Assembly (NCBI RefSeq): GCF_003236395.1
Contig: NZ_POUD01000006.1
Coordinates: forward strand, 1-64,000
Reading direction: 5' to 3'
DNA length: 64,000 nucleotides
DNA from: Nonomuraea aridisoli
GTDB taxonomy: Bacteria > Actinomycetota > Actinomycetes > Streptosporangiales > Streptosporangiaceae
The translations under genes and the position numbers were made by a program. Under the pieces are notes generated by a model that was given only the letters and a program-made list of their open reading frames with translations, did not search any database and was not told where the DNA came from. How positions within the stretch are numbered: position 1 is the stretch's first letter; the number at the start of each line of letters is the position of its first letter. Shown in pieces: positions 60,152 to 64,000 of the stretch.

Positions 60152-60493
60152 ATGGACGAGACCCGCAAGATGTGGGCATCCGCGGCCATCGTCGGCGTGA
60201 TCGTCGTCGGAGGAGCCTCAGTCGCGGCGGCCGCTTCGGCGGGCAAGCTCGACCAGGTGGCGAGGGAGACCCGGGCCGTGGTGGAGAAAGCCCCGCAGGG
60301 CTCGCCGGCCCCGTCGCAGGACGACCCGGGCGACCCGGGCGACCCGGGCGACCCGGGCGACATCGTCGTCTCGACGGAGGTCAACCCCAACCCCGGCGAG
60401 GTCCTCGAACACTGGACCGACGAGCGCATGGACGCCGCCGAGCCCATGCCGATGCCGGTGATCACGTTGGACGAGGACCAGCTGGCGGAATAA
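60152..60493 (+). CDS. Membrane-tethered acidic protein with DPG repeats
   Basis: This is a 113-residue protein with one N-terminal membrane helix (about 8-28), then an acidic outer part. DDPGDPGDPGDPGD is encoded by four copies of a 9-bp GACCCGGGC unit (60330-60360). The final segment is Met/Asp/Glu-rich. AAGGAGGGA gives a strong ribosome site. Function unknown. No cleavage site typical of secreted proteins is clear, so it may stay anchored. Confidence 0.72.
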   Translation: MDETRKMWASAAIVGVIVVGGASVAAAASAGKLDQVARETRAVVEKAPQGSPAPSQDDPGDPGDPGDPGDIVVSTEVNPNPGEVLEHWTDERMDAAEPMPMPVITLDEDQLAE

Positions 60494-60559
60494 CTCCGGG
60501 CCGCGCACGGTTGGCATAGTGGGCGTTCTGTCCCTTTCTCTACCCTGCACCGTGCGCAC

Positions 60560-60585
60560 GGGAACAAATGACGGCGATTGGCGTT
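60560..60585 (+). promoter_or_regulatory. ECF-type promoter upstream of the sigma factor gene
   Basis: GGGAAC (60560-60565), 17 nt, GTT (60583-60585) resembles sigma-R/sigma-E type promoters but has one base less than the usual spacer (N18). In S. coelicolor hrdB has such a promoter. It lies 88 nt upstream of the start. Confidence 0.45.
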
Positions 60586-60672
60586 ATTGGTACTGGTGCG
60601 CCGTGCGGACAACGAAGCCGCCCCACCACAACAAGCCTGATCGCTTCGACTCCGTACGGAGGAGGTGTCCTC

Positions 60673-62010
60673 ATGCCCAGAACCGCCGTGGCGACCCCAC
60701 CAGCAACTCTCGACCAGCTCCTTGAACGAGGGCGAGCCCAGGGTCACCTTTCTCTGGCGGAGCTGCGTGACGCGTTCGCGAAGACAGGCATCAGCCCCTC
60801 TGAAGGCCGCACCATCCTGCGCGAGCTGTCAGAGGCCGGCGTGAGCCTGGCCGCCGAGAACGAGGCGTCCACCAGCGCTGCCCCCAGGAAGACCAGCCAG
60901 AAGAAGACGGCGACGACCAGCAAGACCTCGCGCTCGAAGACTACCGGCCGCAAGGCCGCGGAGGCAAAAACCGCCGACGCCGCCAAGGCCGTCACCCCGT
61001 CAGAGCCCAAGCCCGAGCACCTCGAGGACGTCACGGACGACGTCGCGATCACCGACGAGGACGTCGAGAGCGAGCAGCTCGACCTCGACGACACCCAGTC
61101 CGTCATGGGCGACTCGGTGCACACCTATCTGAAGTCCATCGGCCGCCGCACGCTGCTCACCGCGGCGCAGGAGGTCGAACTGGCCCGCCGGATCGAGGCC
61201 GGCCTGTACGCCGAGTACAAGCTGGAGACCCAGCCCGACCTGCCGGAGTCCGTCAAGGACGACCTGCTCATGGTCGTGGAGGACGGCAAGGAGGCCAAGG
61301 ACCACATGCTGGAGGCCAACCTCCGCCTGGTGGTCTCGGTGGCCAAGAAGTACACCGACCGCGGCATGTCCCTGCTGGACGTCGTCCAGGAAGGCAACCT
61401 GGGGCTGATCAGGGCGGTGGAGAAGTTCGACTACACCAAGGGCTTCAAGTTCTCCACGTACGCCATGTGGTGGATCAGGCAGGCCATCCAGCGCGGCTTC
61501 GCCGACTCGGCGCGGACGATCCGGCTGCCCGTGCACGTGCTGGAGATGCTCTCGAAGCTGTCGCGGGTCGAGCGTGACATGCACCAGCGCCTGGGCCGCG
61601 AGCCCACGCCCGAGGAGCTGGCCGTCGAGCTCGACAAGACCCCCGACCAGATCGAGGAGCTGCTGCGCACGAGCCGCCAGCCGATCTCGCTGAACGCGAC
61701 CATCGGCGAGGACGGCGAGACCACGATCGGCGACCTCATCGAGGACGTCGACTCGCCGGAGGCGTCGGAGATCGTCGACCGCCAGCTGCTGGGCGACCAG
61801 CTGCGCGGCGTGCTCGACAACCTCTCGCCGCGCGAGTCGAAGATCATGGCGCTGCGCTTCGGCCTGGTGGACGGCAAGCCGCACACCCTCGACGAGATCG
61901 GCAAGCACCTGGGCCTGACCCGGGAGCGGATCCGCCAGCTGGAGAAGGAGTCGCTGTCCAAGCTGCGCCACCCGAGCAACACGCGCCCGCTGCTCGACTG
62001 GGCCAGCTGA
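60673..62010 (+). CDS. Primary-like sigma-70 factor (RpoD/HrdB family)
   Basis: This is a 445-residue sigma-70 factor. Region 1.2 is [20 protein letters not shown]; 2.1-2.4 run from [20 protein letters not shown] to [20 protein letters not shown]; 3.x follow; 4.2 is [20 protein letters not shown]. The N-terminal region 1.1 is short and Lys/Thr-rich. The C-terminus ([13 protein letters not shown]) differs from the canonical HrdB/SigA end (known to me as SRSQVLRDYLD), so a group 2 or second primary-like factor is possible. GGAGGTGTCCTC precedes ATG 60673. Confidence 0.93.
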   Translation: MPRTAVATPPATLDQLLERGRAQGHLSLAELRDAFAKTGISPSEGRTILRELSEAGVSLAAENEASTSAAPRKTSQKKTATTSKTSRSKTTGRKAAEAKTADAAKAVTPSEPKPEHLEDVTDDVAITDEDVESEQLDLDDTQSVMGDSVHTYLKSIGRRTLLTAAQEVELARRIEAGLYAEYKLETQPDLPESVKDDLLMVVEDGKEAKDHMLEANLRLVVSVAKKYTDRGMSLLDVVQEGNLGLIRAVEKFDYTKGFKFSTYAMWWIRQAIQRGFADSARTIRLPVHVLEMLSKLSRVERDMHQRLGREPTPEELAVELDKTPDQIEELLRTSRQPISLNATIGEDGETTIGDLIEDVDSPEASEIVDRQLLGDQLRGVLDNLSPRESKIMALRFGLVDGKPHTLDEIGKHLGLTRERIRQLEKESLSKLRHPSNTRPLLDWAS

Positions 62011-62022
62011 CCGGCACACCGA

Positions 62023-62051
62023 AGAGCCCCGGCCTCCCCGGCCGGGGCTCT
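62023..62051. terminator. Bidirectional terminator after the sigma factor gene
   Basis: AGAGCCCCGGCC (62023-62034), loop TCCCC, GGCCGGGGCTCT (62040-62051) is a perfect 12-bp stem followed by TTCGTGTG. It serves the sigma gene and, reversed, the convergent gene that ends at 62068. Confidence 0.85.
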
Positions 62052-62067
62052 TTCGTGTGCGGGGACG

Positions 62068-62466
62068 CTAGCGGGTGGCGGGCACCGGGCGGGGGATCCT
62101 CGGGATGCCCCACATCCGGTTCTCCTCGCGCAGCGTGCGCAGCCGCTCGACCTCGGAGGTCCACATGGCCCCGGCCGGCGTGGCCTTGGCCTTGCGGCGC
62201 GCGATGCGGTCGTCGTAGGACTTCACGCCGAACGTGGCCCGCTGGCCCGCCTCGGCCGCCCGCAGCGCCTCGGTCAGCGCCTTGTCGAAGGCGATGCCGG
62301 CGGCCATCAGCTCGACGTCGTCGGCCCCCGCCGCGCGCAGCTCACGCAGCGTCGCCTCGGCCTCGCGGGCCTTGTCGAGCAGCTCGGGGAACCTCTTGGA
62401 GATCTCCTGGTCCGCGTGGTAGCGGACCTCTGCCTCCCGGCTCACCCGCGGACGGAAAAACGCCAT
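62068..62466 (-). CDS. Hypothetical helical protein
   Basis: This is a 132-residue mostly alpha-helical protein: AREAEATLRELRAAGADDVEL, then FDKALTEALRAAEAGQRA, ending with an Arg-rich segment. There is no recognised domain, signal or membrane helix. AAGGGG 8 nt before ATG 62466 supports this start; ATG 62496 extends it by 10 residues. It may be a conserved actinobacterial protein. Confidence 0.7.
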   Translation of the reverse strand: MAFFRPRVSREAEVRYHADQEISKRFPELLDKAREAEATLRELRAAGADDVELMAAGIAFDKALTEALRAAEAGQRATFGVKSYDDRIARRKAKATPAGAMWTSEVERLRTLREENRMWGIPRIPRPVPATR

Positions 62467-62560
62467 CGAACCGGCCCCTTCACGCTGTACGTTCATTCGT
62501 TCACCGGCAAGGGTACGCCGTCGCGCGACACGGGCGGAAATCGCCCCGGAGCGACTGCCT

Positions 62561-62571
62561 TTACATAGTAA
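62561..62571. promoter_or_regulatory. Short dyad at the TetR gene start
   Basis: TTAC-ATA-GTAA (62561-62571) is a small palindrome directly before ATG 62573 and contains TACATA, a possible -10 for a near-leaderless transcript. Autorepression is plausible. Confidence 0.4.
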
Positions 62572-62572
62572 G

Positions 62573-63142
62573 ATGATCACCATGCCCGCCAAGCGACCGC
62601 CCGTCCCCCTCTCCCGCGAGCGCATCATCGAGGCCGCCCTCCACATCGCCGACAGCCAGGGCCTGCGCCGGCTCACCATGCGCCGGCTGGGCGACGCCCT
62701 GGAGGTGGAGGCCATGGCGATCTACCACCACCTGCCCCGGGGCAAGGAGGCGCTGATGGACGCCCTGGCCGAGCACGTCACGGCCGTCCACGTCGAGCCC
62801 GGCCCCACCTGGCAGGAGACGGCCAGGGCGTGGTGCCGGGCGGGCCGCGAGCTGCTGCGCGAGCACCCCGGCGTGCTGGCCCTGGCGCTGACCAAGCCGC
62901 CCAAGGGCGCCACCGCCCTGGCCATCAGGGAGCAGACCGAGCAGCTGGCCGAGGCGGGCCTCGGCAACGCCGCCGAGGCCGTGCGGGCGCTGCGCGCGTT
63001 CGTGTTCGGCAGCGTGGCCGTCGAGGTGCAGCAGTCCGGCTGGGCCGACCCCGAGGTCGACCAGTGGGTCAGGCGGGACGCAAGAGCCGATATGGACTTC
63101 GAACGCGGACTCGACGCTCTGCTCAAGGGATTGCAAACGTGA
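62573..63142 (+). CDS. TetR family regulator (TetR_C type)
   Basis: This is a 189-residue TetR repressor of the subgroup with a C-terminal tetracycline-repressor-like domain. HTH: RERIIEAALHIADSQGLRRL, then MRRLGDALEVEAMAIYHHLPRG. No efflux gene adjoins it. ATG 62573 is used; ATG 62582 (MPAKR) is an alternative. Its own promoter carries the short dyad. Confidence 0.87.
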   Translation: MITMPAKRPPVPLSRERIIEAALHIADSQGLRRLTMRRLGDALEVEAMAIYHHLPRGKEALMDALAEHVTAVHVEPGPTWQETARAWCRAGRELLREHPGVLALALTKPPKGATALAIREQTEQLAEAGLGNAAEAVRALRAFVFGSVAVEVQQSGWADPEVDQWVRRDARADMDFERGLDALLKGLQT

Positions 63143-63342
63143 TGCGCGTGTCGCGCTTGGCCCGTTATCCTGCATAAGGCACGCTGTGTCGAAGGTCACA
63201 CGTTCCGGGGATCCTCCTGTAACAGTCAAAAGGGGCTATGTCCGAACGCGTGGCACGCGTCGCACACTTGCCAGGAACAACCCGAGCCAGGCTCCCGCCC
63301 CACGTCACCGGGAGCACCCACGAGATATCCGGAGGCACGATG

Positions 63343-63534
63343 ATGTGCCCGCACGACCCGCCCTGTCCGGACGCCGAGGCACCGGACCGCGAGGCGGCAC
63401 GCACCCTCGCCTGCCACCCCGAGCAGGGGTGGAGTCTTCTCTGCAACGGCGTCGTCCTGTTCGAGGACACCGGTGAGCTGCTGCCCAGCGGCACCGTCAT
63501 CGCGCCGCACCGGCCCGTGGCCGGCGCGATCTGA
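63343..63534 (+). CDS. DUF5999 family protein
   Basis: This is a 63-residue protein of the DUF5999 family: it begins MCPHDPPCPDAEAPDREAAR and has the conserved HPEQGWSLLCNGVVLFEDTG and IAPHRP. These short actinomycete proteins have unknown function. The Cys/His-rich start may bind a metal. GGAGG lies 8 nt before ATG 63343 (another ATG is directly upstream). Confidence 0.88.
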   Translation: MCPHDPPCPDAEAPDREAARTLACHPEQGWSLLCNGVVLFEDTGELLPSGTVIAPHRPVAGAI

Positions 63535-63555
63535 TCCGCCCGGAGGCGATCCCGG

Positions 63556-64000
63556 CTACGCGTAGCGGGTGATCCACTCCGCCACGATCTCACCCACCCG
63601 GGCGGGGTCACGCTTGAGGTCGTGCCCCTCCCCCGGCAGCACCACCAGGCGCGCGGCGTCCTCGGCGTCGGGCACGCCGAACGGGTCACGGTCCCCGTTG
63701 ACGACCAGCACGTCCACTCCGGCGCCGCGCAGCTCGCCGGCCCGGGAGCGTTCCGGCTTTCCCGGCGGGTGCAGCGGGAACGCCAGCGCCACGACCGCCG
63801 CCGCGCCGACCGCCTTCGCCGTACGGCAGGCGACCCGCGCCCCGTTGCTCCGCCCGCCCTGCACGACGGGCAGCCCGGGCAGCCGCGTCCGCAGCTCTTC
63901 CAGGACGGTCTCCCACGCCTCGTCCTGCCGGGCCGGCGAGCCGGGCGCCCGCGCCCCCGCCACCCGGAACGCCTGGGTCACCCTGGCCACGCTGGCGCCC
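63556..64000 (-). CDS. Alpha/beta hydrolase (KANL3/Tex30-like), 5' end beyond window
   Basis: This partial gene encodes at least 144 residues; the N-terminal part lies past base 64000. Nucleophile in QGGRSNGARVA, Asp in VVNGDRDPFGVPDAE, His in VLPGEGHDLKRDP. The internal segment AFRVAGARAPGSP is typical of the family, which suggests that the GTG at 63990 is not the real start. It is convergent with the DUF5999 gene with 21 nt between. Confidence 0.85.
   Translation of the reverse strand, partial: GASVARVTQAFRVAGARAPGSPARQDEAWETVLEELRTRLPGLPVVQGGRSNGARVACRTAKAVGAAAVVALAFPLHPPGKPERSRAGELRGAGVDVLVVNGDRDPFGVPDAEDAARLVVLPGEGHDLKRDPARVGEIVAEWITRYA

Noticed and set aside
1..64000. CRISPR arrays, tRNA/rRNA genes, insertion sequences, prophage
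   Set aside because: No regularly spaced repeats of 24-40 bp, no tRNA T-arm patterns, no transposase or integrase, and no phage structural genes were recognised on either strand.

Overview
The window is a contiguous piece of a high-GC actinobacterial chromosome. RbpA, paired ClpP proteases, an HrdB/RpoD-type sigma factor, a CvnD-type GTPase, a HelR-like RNA polymerase motor, the Lnt/Ppm pair and DUF5999, DUF2268 and SCO6745-type proteins all point to a filamentous actinomycete. The classical menaquinone genes menD/menC/menE (many Streptomyces use the futalosine route instead) and the overall gene style make a Streptosporangiaceae (Nonomuraea-like) organism the best guess; this is inference, because no rRNA is present. 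Bases 1-19 look like a sequencing-adapter (Tn5 mosaic end) remnant, so base 1 is probably a contig end.

Layout. 0-6.3 kb: a class V aminotransferase, a TetR repressor divergent from an MHS-type MFS transporter, and a molybdate operon (HTH-TOBE regulator, modA, modB, modC) joined by 4-nt overlaps. 6.5-21.9 kb: mostly accessory single genes: an ankyrin protein, a methyltransferase, a luciferase-like monooxygenase next to an unusual LLM-FAD oxidase fusion, a MarR regulator divergent from a secreted peptidase that carries a TTA codon, a RibD/DHFR-like reductase behind a clear palindromic operator, a cupin, a tandem GNAT protein, a 39-residue membrane protein and a choice-of-anchor I protein. Three unrelated 14-15 bp tandem repeats lie between 17.1 and 21.4 kb. 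21.9-30.3 kb: two minus-strand operons, one with TSUP, WYL, LysE, hydrolase and HTH genes, the other a tightly overlapped five-gene catabolic operon (double-Lrp regulator, PuuE/imidase-type deacetylase, MHS transporter, SDR, PanE-like reductase).

30.4-42 kb: a clpP pair with a plausible ClgR-type promoter and a strong terminator; a DUF2268 peptidase; a kinase-like membrane protein divergent from a MoxR-DUF58-VWA operon; two RNA methyltransferase genes; a GDPD; a UMF1 transporter; and rbpA with an exact sigma-R promoter. 42-50 kb: fxsA, ppm-lnt, helR-like, a ROK regulator with a perfect operator, and Lrp.

49.9-64 kb: an orphan CvnD-like GTPase next to a terpene-synthase-like protein and a PP2C-like phosphatase; an HD-domain gene broken by an apparent 1-nt deletion; an M24 peptidase; a PAS-SpoIIE phosphatase; a 5'-3' exonuclease; menD-menC divergent from menE; a proline/glycine-repeat membrane protein; the sigma factor; a TetR regulator; DUF5999; and a truncated alpha/beta hydrolase at the right edge. 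No rRNA, tRNA, CRISPR array, insertion sequence or prophage was recognised.
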